Assembly (NCBI GenBank): GCA_025529335.1
Contig: JAMYHX010000519.1
Coordinates: 1 to 29,880, forward strand
Length of the DNA stretch: 29,880 nt
Reading direction: 5' to 3'
From: Rhizopus sp. PT2906
Lineage: Eukaryota > Mucoromycota > Mucoromycetes > Mucorales > Rhizopodaceae
Shown: in pieces, positions 8,268 to 19,249 of the stretch
How positions within the stretch are numbered: position 1 is the stretch's first letter
Layout: each line of letters starts with the position of its first letter
The notes under the pieces: generated by a model
Told to the model about the DNA's origin: nothing
Database searches by the model: none
The model's input: only the letters and a program-made list of their open reading frames with translations
Translations under genes and position numbers: made by a program

Positions 8268-10769
8268 ATGCTGGTATCAAAATTAAAGGAAAAATGGTTG
8301 ACAAAAGATGGCAAAACTGTTGATCTTGAAAAACAAGCGCGAATATTGCGCTTTCTACAGAGAATAACACCTGTTATAACGTAACTATCTTCAATAAAGT
8401 CGTGATATCATGATTAAGAAGAACATAGATTCTTATTATTCTTTGCTGGAGTTATTTGGATACTTGTTTTGCCACATGAAAAATACAACAAAGGCACTTA
8501 TATATCTGAAAACGCACTTCTTCCTGGACAGGTAAACATATACAAATATATTACAGTCAAAGAGTTAACGTAGAGTTACAGGCTAATGTTGAATATGGAT
8601 ACAATGACATTCGAACCGCAGAGGATTATGTGCAAAAGTTGATTGGAATTCAAGACAAGGATAGCGAGACGTAAGAAAAAAAATATGCTTTGATATTTAA
8701 ACACCAATTGCTCACTTCTGCTGGAACTAGACGAGCACAGTTCATACATGAAGAGTTTAGACAATCAGGGTTTGTATCGGCCATACAGCGATTTGATATG
8801 GATACCATTGGACATAATACAGTAAGACGAGGGGAGAATAAGATAATAGATAGTTGAATGAGCTAATAATAAGAAAATATCAGAAAGGCACCAATATATT
8901 CGCCATACATAAAGCTCCAAGAAGTGATGGTAAAGAGGCATTGATTCTCAGCGCATCATGGATCTCAAGGACAGGAGAATGTAAACGATGATGAATTCCA
9001 AATGAGACGTGGTTCTAATGAGCAATCTATAGTTAACACCAATGGTATTGCAGCACTGCTATCTCTAGCAAAATTGTTTAAACGAAATGTATATTGGGCA
9101 AAGGATATCATCTTGTTGATAACAGACCAAGGCAAAGTAGGAACACAGGCATGGTTGAATGCGTATCATGGTATTGACGAAAAAGGTAACTCTTGCTGAA
9201 ATGAACTATAGTATATGTATAGCTGATCTTTTTAAATAGACGAAATCTCAGCTATTGTAATGCCCAGGTCTGGAGCGATTCAGGGCGTCATCAATCTCGA
9301 TTTCCCTGGTACACAAGATTATGAGGCACTTGGTATCTTTTTTGGTAAGGAGGGATATTAAAGACATTAATAAATGCGCAGTAGTCTAATGAACCTTGTA
9401 GAAGGAGTGAACGGCCAGCTACCAAACCTGGACTTGATCAATACTATTGTGGCGGTTGCGGAGAGAACAAATCCACCTATATCAGTGACACTTCATGATG
9501 ACACAAGTTATCCATTCGCTAATCACAAGTATGGCACGTACTTTCGTTCCTTATTTTATATGTTACAGAGCATGAAATACTTGGTGTTTGGACATCCTTC
9601 AAGTGACGCCGGTCTTTATCTAAGGTTTTGCATGGTTATAAAGAGTGAGAGCTAAAGCTAACATACAGTGAAGATATAGGATAGATGCTGTTACTATTTA
9701 TGGCATTGTGGGATCGACTCATCTAAATAGCCTATTCGGATTTGGTCGTATCGGAAGGTTAGTGCTTGAGTGACAGGCATGACATCTTCTCCTGACGCTT
9801 TCTTGGATAGACTAGTAGAATCCACGTTTCGCAGCTTAAATAACTTGTTGGAACATTTTCATCAATCATTTTTTTTCTATCTGCTACCCTCACCCCATCG
9901 TTATGTGTCCATCAGCCAATACATGCCGCCTGCTATTTTGTTTGCTTGTGCATTTATATATCAAATATCCTTTTTATCATACAATACGAGATAGACCCTA
10001 ATCTGTTCTATATTATCCTTAACCAAATGCTTACTCTCTAGTTCTTTACCATTTAGGCACTATTCCAGTCACATTCAACGTATCAGAAAAGGATAAAAGC
10101 CTCTTACCTGCGTATTCAACCAAGACGTACCATCATTTATTTGCCATCACTGTTCTAACCATCACGCATGCAGTGGGTGTTCTCATTTTTGGTATCATAC
10201 AGCCATCATTGAGTCGAGGCTATTTTGGCCAAGCCTTGACAGATCAGGTGAAAAAAAAAAGGGATGATTCGAAGGAACTTGTTCACTAACCTATACATAT
10301 TATAAAGCCGATTTATCTGAAATTTGTACTGTCTCTTATTATTTCTAGTATAACCATCTTATTTTTAGTTTTATGGATCTCCAGAAGCAACTCTCCTGAA
10401 CACGACGGAACCATACTTAAATCATTCTGCCTTGCCGAAAGCGCCCTTGTCATCGCCACCGTGTCTCTCCTGAACTTTACATTAGGTATTGCCACTGCTC
10501 TCCTTATTTTAATACCTTATAGCCTGATCCGGCCGTCTGCAAATTGGTTCTCAAAGTGCGCGCAAACTCTGATCCTGGCACTATTGTCTCCTCCTGTCCT
10601 AGCATGCATGTATAGCGTGTACACGAATACTCCTTTAATGGCCTTTTTGTGCACACTCCTCTTTGATTATCAAGTTGTTCATTCATGGTTCCTGACTTTT
10701 ATATGTATTGTCTATTGGCCAATTAACATGAGCATGATCGCTCTGGTGTTTAGTAAATCATCGACGTAA
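8268..10769 (+). CDS. GAA1: GPI transamidase subunit Gaa1/GPAA1
   Basis: The product is the ER-membrane subunit of the complex that attaches GPI anchors to proteins. Twelve exons: 8268-8380, 8429-8531, 8582-8670, 8731-8821, 8884-8980, 9033-9185, 9240-9344, 9402-9624, 9680-9757, 9811-9964, 10035-10247, 10308-10769. All phases agree, giving 626 residues, close to the human protein. An N-terminal membrane helix (about 36-55) precedes KGTYISENALLPGQ. The lumenal, M28-peptidase-like domain holds YWAKDIILLITD, AWLNAYHG and EGVNGQLPNLDLIN. HFHQSFFFYLLP and YMPP open the multi-helix C-terminal membrane region. Eleven introns; ten are short GT-AG types, the ninth (9625-9679) with a weak gttttg donor. 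The intron at 9965-10034 has AT-AC ends and U12-type signals. The stop lies 55 bp from that of the convergent methyltransferase. Confidence 0.93.
9965..10034 (+). other. U12-type AT-AC intron in GAA1
   Basis: The intron starts ATATCCTTT, the full minor-spliceosome AT-AC donor consensus. It contains TCCTTAAC (10016-10023), the U12 branch-site core, about 12 nt before the terminal AC (10033-10034). It is 70 nt long, and its removal joins codon 402 (CAA) to TCT in phase 0, continuing the Gaa1 frame as SLVLYHLGTIPV. Reading straight through meets TAG at codon 11. A weak GT-AG alternative (donor gtgcat at 9948, acceptor ctctag ending at 10041) also keeps frame but has a poor donor. Confidence 0.85.
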
Positions 10770-10824
10770 TACAGTTTTTACAGTATGAACAAACAATGAC
10801 ATTTATTTACAATTTTACTCAAGC

Positions 10825-12477
10825 TTATGTATAATTGGGTTTTTGAGCAATGATACAGTGCCAGTTTACAAAAGTTTTTGCACGAGACCACTCTGCTGGC
10901 AAGCCAGCAATATAGTTGTCATACTTTTCATGACTGAGGTTCATGACGAGAGAGAGCCAAGGACGTAAGGATTTCAACAAGTCGAGGTATTGACTTGACA
11001 TGGCGCGAGCAAATTCAGAGCATTTAGAACCCTCTTCTTTCTGTTCAACAGTAGAAGCACCATCTGCCAGAGTAGATGTTTCTGATCTATCTGAAGCACC
11101 AGCGTGAGACATTCCCCAGCCAAGCGGAAAGGACTGTGTAATGGTGTCCACTTGACGAAAGCCATTGATCGAAAGCATAGTCGGTAACCGATGGACGGCG
11201 TAAGGATCTTGTTGTCGCATACATAATCCCGAGATTACTAAATATAGATTCGGGTTAGTAAAATAAATGGAAAAAAAAAAAAACAGAAAACATACATTTA
11301 TCATTCAAATGGCATTCCTTTTCCGAGCTACTTTGAGTTTCAAGATCCTATTCATGTGTGAGACACAATGAGCCCTCTTTTTCAAGCTAATACTTACAGA
11401 TTCAACAAATTCAATCCATCCTCCTGGTTTCAATATACGAAGGCATTCTTGTAATAGTGGTTGCCACATCTGAGCGTTCAAGCCCCAGTTCAGGTCCCTC
11501 TGGAAGATGTAGTCAATACTGTTGTCCGGGAAGGGCAGAAATAATTGCTGTGGATGAAGCGTATCACATGTACGAAAATGGCAATTCCGTGGCTTGATGT
11601 CTTTGGGGAAGCATGCGTTTTTGTCGATGCCAATAAAGGTTGATTTAGGAAAGGCAGTACTCATTTCCATAGTCCAAGTACCAGATCCACAGCCAATATC
11701 CAATACGATGATACCCTTCTCAAGTTGAGGTCGAGTAGGCGCGCAAAAGTCGGAACCAAAGGCTGTACGTAGCAAGTAATGTTGTGACACCATACGATCC
11801 TGCTCGGTATTGTCTTCAGTCAATACGTAGGGCCATTCTGTGATCAATGCTGCTTGTTGTTGACTGTAGAGCCTAGGCAATGCGTGCTTGCTGGGCTTTT
11901 TGAGTATAGCCTCTTGTAACTGTCGCGTGCTTGCTCGTCGTGCAATTGGCTTTGACGTCATTTTGTTGGCACGCGGCTGCCGTAAACCGAGGCATAAAGA
12001 AGAGGATCTTTTCAATTGTGTGGCGGACGTGGTTGCCTCAAGTTGCTTCTGATATTGATGTTGTAGCAGACGCTGATCCATGATCCTTAGGATAATTTCT
12101 GAACTCAAAGGTCGCTTCTTGTTTTGCTTGATGGATGGAGTTGAATGTGAAGGAGTAGCGATCACAGTTGAAACTGAGGAAGTGGAAGAAGAAGAAGACA
12201 AAGAAAGAGCGACTTTATTTTGATTTATGCTTGATTGAGACTTGCTATGATTAAGGCTGGGTTGATTGTAAGTTTTGGTTCGTTTAGGTGGTTCATTCGT
12301 AAAAGAATAGGTTGTGGCAACTCTAGTGGCAGCGTGAATTGGGTATTGTTCTTTTAATGGAATAGAAACTATATCTGAAGTGCATAGTGGACGAGCATTG
12401 TATTTAGAAGATTTCTTCTTCATCATTTTCTTTACGAACGTCGGGTTTTCGAAAAAGGTATTTTGAACAATAAGCAT
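10825..12477 (-). CDS. Class I SAM-dependent methyltransferase, Ser-rich N-terminus
   Basis: Three exons on the minus strand: 11398-12477, 11296-11347 and 10825-11237, with GT-AG introns of 50 and 58 nt; 514 residues. Residues 1-220 are basic, Ser/Gln-rich and probably disordered (a run LSLSSSSSTSSVSTV near 91-105). The Rossmann-fold methyltransferase domain follows: motif I VLDIGCGSGTW (about 258-268), the acidic end of beta2 in FIGIDKN, a motif near PFPDNSIDYIF and the LRILKPGGWIEF strand (about 347-358). Fungi have many such proteins, some resembling LaeA or trans-aconitate-type enzymes, and the substrate cannot be read from sequence. The first frame reads on past the exon 1 donor into a short false tail, so the exon 2 and 3 joins rest on splice motifs and phase. 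Confidence 0.88.
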
Positions 12478-14263
12478 TTAAAAAGAAAAGAGTAAATAGG
12501 TATCTGGGACGAGAGAAAGTTTTTCAAAAAACTGAGGCTATTTATATATAAAAAAATACATATAAATCAGAATTATTTCATTTTTCCCCTATTTTTATTA
12601 CATGTCAATAATTAAATGAAAACAAAAGGGGGTATCTTTTGGGGGAGAAAAGGAAAATGAATGAAAGGGAGAGTCGTTTCTTTTTCTGTGTATTCTCTCC
12701 TACATCATTATTTTCTCCCTTTGTAAAAGTATGCAGCAAATAAAATACACCTTTAATGCCAGTTTATCTTTGTTAAACTTTAATGAATAAAAGACGAAAT
12801 GACTATATCAAGTTTAGACAAGTATCCGACAGGTTTTTGTGTTCACGACCGTGCAAAGGGAGATGATTTACTTTTATGGAAATATATACACACACTGACA
12901 CCTAAAGGTGAATTCTTTATATACACTTTTCTTTGTTGGTAAATAAAGAGGGGACATTATTGATTCAATTGATTCTTGACGTTCTCAAGACACTTTTTGG
13001 AAAAGAAGACAGGGTCGAAAACTAAAATATGCTTGTACGTTCGCCACATGCGTTACACGCATAAAGCGATTGTCTCTCTTGCAGCTCATTTAATCAACTA
13101 CTACACTCACTGCTGACTGAGGTTGTACTTGCCGATCTTTAATCAAACGATATGTTTAGATGATGAATATCATAACAGGGTCTATGAATAACAAATTTGT
13201 GCTTTTGAATCAATACAGTCAATACCCTGTTAATTCTAGTCTAACCCGGAACTATTCTCTCTCGGCTCATAACTCCTTGACCAGAGTTCAAATATGGTAA
13301 TAATGGAGATTAATGTACTAATTTGTATTTAATGGCCCTATTAAATTGACGACTTTACGATCTGACCGGGTACCGATTTGTTATTCTCAATGAGTTAATT
13401 TCTTTTGTAAATCTAGAATCACATAGTCAGCAGCAAAGAATGACGACAATGAGCAATCTTTATTATGATCCCAGTTTACCCTGAGCATACATGTAACACG
13501 AATTAGTTCAGTCCATTGCGAGCATATATAATACCAGCTTTCAATGAGGAGGAGTCTTGTTTATAAAGTATCTTGGCATACGTGTGAGTTTATTATTATT
13601 ATTATTATTATTGAGTATATTCATTCTGAAATAGATTACATAATAAAATATCTTTTCATTGAATAGTTCATTATGAATGGCTATTATGTATACTCATAAA
13701 ACATCATGCTGATAAGGTAACAATAAGAATATAAAGGACATTCCTTTGAAAGCTATAATTAGTATTGATCAAGTGACAACAGCTTGCATAAAAGGGAGGG
13801 CTTTACCATCAAACTGCAGTTGTTACTCATCCGTCAAGTGCATGCGTATTTTTGACCAATCTCCTTTAGCTCCGAGGTTACATAAAAGGATATCTCAGAA
13901 GCGCATGTTTGAAGTCATAGGGACGAGAAGTGAAGCTGTTATACCATGCTATAAAGCTATTTTATTCATCTTTATCCAAAATAATAACTTAGCCCGAACC
14001 TTTTCCCTATTTTTTATAAAAGATATACTTAAGACGTTGAAAAGAAGACATTGGTCGTTTCCTTTATTAAAGTATATGTATGCAAGCATTTAGTCTGTTA
14101 TTATTGCCCTCTTCTGATGATAAAAGTCAAGCAAGTAAAAAGCTAAATTTCTATTGGCTAAGGGAGCTGCTGAAAGTTCCTTTATCCGCAAGTGCACTGC
14201 ACACATATACGCGCGCGTCGCTACAAAGGAACACATTTTTTTTTGTTATTATTATTTTATATA
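12478..14263. other. Intergenic region between divergent genes
   Basis: About 1.8 kb separate the methyltransferase start (leftward) and the SART3-like start (rightward). It should hold both promoters. A frame at 13746-14093 encodes 115 residues with no recognisable motif and is probably chance. An (att)n run lies at about 13591-13612. No tRNA or other RNA gene could be established. Confidence 0.5.
13591..13612. repeat. (att)n microsatellite
   Basis: About seven att units stand in intergenic DNA. Similar (att)n runs also lie just before the SART3-like start and just upstream of the HEM3 start. Confidence 0.9.
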
Positions 14264-16909
14264 ATGTCAACGCCAATGGAAACGTCCGAAGAACTCTTAC
14301 AACCCATTGAAAGCAATGAAGCTACAGAAAATGCTCAAAATGATGCAGATATTTTACTTGAGGATTTAAACGACACACAAGATCCTATGGAAGAAACAAA
14401 ACAAATGGAAGAATCTCAAAAGACACTTGAGGCATTGGATCAAATACCAGACATAATTGAAAAAGTAAAAAGAACAAAAAAAAAAAGAAGAAAGAAAGAT
14501 TGAACTAATCACTTTGATTAAAGTTAGGACAAGACAATACACAATATGAATTACACATCCAGTTGATTGATTTGTTAAAGCAGGCAGATCTACCAGAGCA
14601 ATTAGAAGATGCTAGATGGACTATGCATGATGTATATCCATTATCAGAAAGTAAACAAACAAACGCGTTGTAATCTCACAAGAGAACTAGAGCCTAAATT
14701 CTATAAATAGGTTTGTGGCTCGATTGGATTAATGATACAAAGAAAGAGGCTACGACCGAAGAAGGAGAACAAAAGTTACGACGTCTTTATGAAGAAGCCG
14801 AAAGAGATTATTTCTGTAAGATCACGTTATGTAATGAATAACTTTCTTATATGCTTCTGTTAGCTATCGATATTTGGAAGTCATATACCGAATTTATCAT
14901 GGAAAAGTTTTACAAGTCATTCGAAGCTATGGACGAGGAAGACGAAGAGTTGATTGAAACGACACGAGAGGATTTGTTAAAGGCAGTCAGTGCAACCACC
15001 TTTCATGTTAAGCGTAGTCAGGAAATATGGAGATTGTATGCCCAGTTTGAAACTGATGTGATGAACAAGTTCAAAAAGCCTGAACAAATAGCAAGAGTAA
15101 AGAAAATATATTTAGATAGATTGGATGTGTTACACATTGATTGCGAAGAAACATTTAATGCTTACTCAACTTACATCACAGCTTGGGATAATGCAAACTA
15201 TGAGTCAAATATGGTGGAGGCCAACAAAATCTATGCAGCAACCAAGGTGGCAGCAGATGAACGAGATGTCTTTGAACAGAAATTAGTCACAGATGGATAC
15301 GCACTCGACACGTTTTATGAATATATCGAAAATGAAAAGGTTGCAAAGAACAAGTTTTCGTTGAATAATATTCGCTGTTTGTATGAAAGAGCCATCCTGA
15401 TTTATTGTACGGATCCTGGCTTGTGGAATGACTATATCATGTTTTTAGTAAGTTAAAATAGAGGAAGTATTAGGTATAGAAAAGCTTACTGTTTTTATTA
15501 AAGATTGAAAAGGCCAGAGTACAGTCCTTCCTTGAACATGTCTGTCGACGATCTGTTCGAAACTGTCCATGGTCTGGTGCACTTTGGGCACACTTGGCTA
15601 GGCTTATAGAAACAAGAGGGGGCGAACCAAAAGAGATAAACGGTAGGCTATGATATATGAATATGCTCGTTAGCTAATGTAATAATATCTTTAGAAATGT
15701 TTGACAAGGCTTTATCTTTTCAACCACTCTTGGCTAGTGTAGAGGATTTAGTTGCCGTTCTCTTGGCCAAATGTGATTATTACAGACGAAGAATCGACTG
15801 GGATGATCGTAAGCTAATGAACCATATATAAAGTATCAATAACTAAATAGTTAACATAATAGTTGACGACAATGCTGTTATGGATTTACGTGTTGCTTTT
15901 GAGGAAAGCTTGGCCTACGTCGACGAAGGTATATATATATATATATATATATACCAAAAACTAGGGCTTGAAAAAAGTAATTGACCTTCTTGATGTGTAG
16001 CTTTCCCTAAATCAGGAGATCCATATTATCGTATAGAAAAGTTTTATGCACACATTTCAGCTAGACTCGGTGATGTTGATAAAGCAAGAGAACTATGGGA
16101 AAGTGTCGTAGTCAAGCGTGGCCGTGATACAGAAGCATGGATTCAGTACATAAACTTTGAGCGGTATGACCTAAAGAATATCTTTGATCAGAGCCCTACT
16201 AACATATGTTTTACTATACAGCAACCTGGGCAACTATCACAAGTGTGAATCTTTATTCAAAAAGGCTATCGTTAAACGGATAGACAATCCTACGAGGCTC
16301 ATTGATGTATGGAATGACATGGAGCATGAGTTTGGAACATTGACAACCCATGAAGATGCTCTCGTCCGTATCCATCAAAAGACAAAAGCGTTGGCAAGCG
16401 AGTGGCAAGCCCAGTACGCCGGACAAGAACAGAGAAAACAAACAAAAGAGATGAAAGAACAAGAGCACAAGGTAAGACACCCTTTGGGTTGATATCTAGA
16501 CATAGAATTAACATTCAAATAGAGAAAAAAAGGTTTGCACCGTACACACCAAAAGCAAAAGCAAAAAGAAAAGCAAGCCTCCTTTAAAAAAGTTGAAGGA
16601 CAGAAGGAGTTGCTTGGTATTGAAGAGGATAATGATCAAGTACAGACAGAAGCCAGCAGTAGCCTCAAAAGAAAAGCATCCACAGAAGATATAGACCAGG
16701 AAACGGTAAAGAGAACAAAAATACAGCCACAAGGCAGTAGTCGCGGTAGGGCGCCACGACCAGCACGCAGAGGAAAATCAATCGCTTTAGGACAATCAAG
16801 AATGTCACGAGATCACAAACCAGCTCAAGAAACCGAAACTCCAGCTACTGTAGCTGCGGAACCCAAGAGCAATGATGACTTTAGGGCAATGCTACTTGGC
16901 AAAAAATAA
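14264..16909 (+). CDS. SART3: SART3/Prp24-type HAT-repeat splicing factor lacking RRMs
   Basis: Likely role: U4/U6 snRNP recycling in the nucleus. Ten exons: 14264-14464, 14524-14650, 14711-14815, 14864-15447, 15504-15642, 15695-15808, 15863-15928, 16001-16163, 16222-16471, 16523-16909; all phases fit, giving 711 residues. After an acidic leader come HAT repeats (about 70-560): DARWTMHDVYPLSESLWLDW, ERAILIYCTDPGLWNDYI, KARELWESVVVKRGRDTEAW, HKCESLFKKAI. A Lys/Gln-rich segment follows (HAT-associated region). The extreme C-terminus SNDDFRAMLLGKK is the LSm-binding motif shared with SART3 and Prp24. Family members have RRMs between these parts; here the last exon runs straight from a basic linker to the tail, with no RNP1/RNP2. 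The 72-nt seventh intron carries a (ta)n run. Confidence 0.85.
15930..15953. repeat. (ta)n microsatellite inside an intron
   Basis: A run of about 11 ta units begins within the donor region of the seventh intron of the SART3-like gene (15929-16000). It may vary in length between strains. The donor is gtatat. Confidence 0.9.
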
Positions 16910-17019
16910 AAAATCATCTACTTTACTGTATTTTTCATTCGGATATTTGTTTTTTATTATTAAGCAAATTATTAGTAATAAGGGATAGTTCCAAAAGTTG
17001 ATTTAAAATGTATTCATAT

Positions 17020-18947
17020 TTAAGCCTTCAATGTCACTTTGATCTTTCGGACATCGCCATCAGGACCAACAAGTAGGCAATTTGAGAGCAAGCCATACTC
17101 GCATCTCTCGGTTCCTTTAGCTTTTTTTCTTCTATCTATGCTAACCATGCTGCTTCCAAGCGGTTCTCTTGCACAAGAGACTAGCTGCCAACCAGGACCG
17201 ACATGAAAGGCACCCACTTGTTTCCCATGTCTCATTTGGAATATCTTAAGGATGCCTCTTTTTGACGAATGAATGACCAAGAATTGTAAGACCTTTGGCA
17301 CTCCAGGCGGTGATGGCTGCTGATAAAGCTCGTGCTCAAGGACCTCGACCCAACCACACGTAGCATCCCTCACACCTTTCCACATTCGTATCATCTCTCC
17401 TTCCAACACATCCCATAGTATCACTCTACCTAGGGCATCACTTGTTGCTGCCAATGTGTGTCTCTGTGAACTTGTGGAAGGTGGGCCTATATAGATTTGG
17501 TTTATCTGACGGAATGAATCATTAGCCACTAGAACAGCTGGAATGGGCGTAGCTGGCTCAATGTTTGTAGGAGGGCGTGGTATGTTGGGCACGTAGGGCG
17601 TGCCTGCTCGCTTTTGATTTGCCGTGTTGTTAGCTGATGCACCCCACCAGGACTTGGCAAAAGAAAAGACTGGCGATGCCACTCGTGACATGACATAGGT
17701 TGCCATGGATGCAGCGGATAATGTGCTGGAGGAATCAGCAGTGGCATAATAAGAAAGCATGGGATAAGCTCCAACAGCAATGTATCTTGTGCTTGCATCA
17801 AGTAAAGCGTGTGTGAGGGTTGTGTTTGAATTAGAAAACTTTGGTATCCACGAATGTGTAGGTGAAGGGCCTTGAATTACCTGTTAATGATGCCACAAAT
17901 ATATATACACACACACACATATAGAGGGAGAAAGAGAAATGTTTATACTTGCCTAAACTAACAATATCCTTTACTTGGTCCTGTTGCTGAAGTTCCCATT
18001 TCTTGTACTGAAATGCAGTGTGCATTCGAGATGCATCAATACCACTTTCTCGTTGTCCATCACATACTCTCAGTACTAACCATAGACTCTGACCATCAAT
18101 ACTCACTACTCTATTTCCTTCAAATAGTATCGTAATATCTTCATCCTCTTTGAGTTGTGAATGAGCCGGCACTTTGAAAGTTGGAGGTGGTGTTCTCATC
18201 TTTATCGTCAGCACTGGGGTTGTTTCTAACTGTTGCTCTGTTAAAAGAACACCAGACTATGCCAAGAAATGAGTCTTTCTTTGTTTTTATCGGACACTAT
18301 GTAAAATACCTCTGAGAATACACGAATCCATCCAGTATTATATCCACACATGACATAATTTTGACTAATAGATAAGTATCAGAGAAGATGATCAGCTTAT
18401 ATGCATATCCTTACGTCGACCGTGTTGAAGGCACAAAGAGTGGTAAGCATAATACGGACGTGATGAGTTCACTATAAGGGAATGAGTGGTGGTAAAACAA
18501 ATGGATGATGATACGCTACCCACTGTTTCCTAAGTTTTGACCTATGGCTGAATATTCGCCTTCGCTGTTCACCTGAACAACAATAAACTTTGTTCTATAT
18601 GCTAAAACGAGTGTTCGGCCGTCACCAGAGGAAGATATAAGGTAGTCCTTTGAGGGTATATTGGGAGAAGGTGATCGGGTTGTAAGTTCTGTACGATTCA
18701 ACGTTAAATCTTCTTCTGCTCCCCAACTCCAGTCTTTGTCCCAACCGTCTAAGGATCTGTTTATGAGTTTATATGTTCATACCAAAGTATATATTATACC
18801 TGTTTCTTCTTTTGGCTCTTCTATTACCTCTTCTACGACTTCCTTAATAGTGCTTGATACCTGAGGTATATTACCTACAAGGATTTCAAGAATAGGAATC
18901 GGTATTTTGTGGTGTGGCTCTAGTATGCATTTTATCTTGTTTGGCAT
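17020..18947 (-). CDS. RAB3GAP2: RAB3GAP2 N-terminal-domain protein
   Basis: Similar to the non-catalytic Rab3 GAP/Rab18 GEF subunit. Exons on the minus strand: 18800-18947, 18520-18748, 18415-18471, 18310-18364, 17953-18256, 17020-17870; phases agree, giving 547 residues. Family blocks in order: DGWDKDWSWG, LISSSGDGRTLVLAYRTKF, ITSVLCLPL, YVMCGYNTGWIRVFSE, SIDGQSLWLVLRVC, YKKWELQ, LAATSDALGRVILWDV, RMWKGVRDATCGWVEV and FLVIHSSKRGILKIFQMRHG. The intron at 17871-17952 has a GC donor (G/gcaagt). It covers only the beta-propeller-like N-domain; the long C-terminal region of the animal protein (about 1390 residues) is absent. The start is uncertain: a 21-nt exon at 19229-19249 (ATG, then a gtaagt donor) could add seven residues through a 281-nt intron. 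It would act on membranes in Rab control. Confidence 0.85.
17871..17952 (-). other. GC-AG intron in the RAB3GAP2-like gene
   Basis: The donor is TTAG/gcaagt, matching U1 except at the second base, and the acceptor is attcaag at 17871. Only this pair joins VSLG to PSPTHSW in frame. The nearby gtataa donor or the cattaacag acceptor lead to stop codons. Without splicing the frame reads on 40 or so codons to a stop. The intron also contains a (tg)n/(ta)n run. Confidence 0.7.
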
Positions 18948-18965
18948 CTGAATGAATATTGCAGT

Positions 18966-19005
18966 AAAAAAAAAAAAAAAAAAAAAAAAAAAGAGAGAGA
19001 GAGAG
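18966..19005. repeat. Poly(A) followed by (ga)n
   Basis: About 27 A residues run into six ga units. On the minus strand this is a (ct)n-poly(T) tract ending 19 nt before the first RAB3GAP2-like ATG. It fits either a promoter pyrimidine tract or the acceptor tract of the proposed 281-nt first intron. Confidence 0.9.
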
Positions 19006-19249
19006 CGTGAATAAGTGAAATTCTGTGGTACTGAATTTAAATTTGCATATGCTTGTAGAAGAAATATATGCACTGATGTATGCATGTGTATATACATGTA
19101 TATATGTGTATATGAAACGTATATGAAATGACCTTTTAGTGATAATAATGCCTATAAGTAAACAGGAAAGAAGGAAAGCATTATTGTTGATATGAAAGAA
19201 ATGAAGATAAAGAAACGTATAAACTTACACAATAAGACAAGTTAAGCAT

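Noticed and set aside
9002..9032. Coding start NDDEFQMRRGSN upstream of the Gaa1 block
   Set aside because: This stretch is the 52-nt intron 8981-9032 (gtaaac...ctaatg...tatag); splicing it out restores the Gaa1 frame.
13225..13310. tRNA-Met-like stretch (ctcataactc followed by gagttcaaat)
   Set aside because: The anticodon- and T-arm-like words are there, but no acceptor stem or D-arm can be paired, so no tRNA is called.
13746..14093. 115-codon plus-strand frame
   Set aside because: No recognisable domain, no clear promoter or splice partner, and in a divergent intergenic region.
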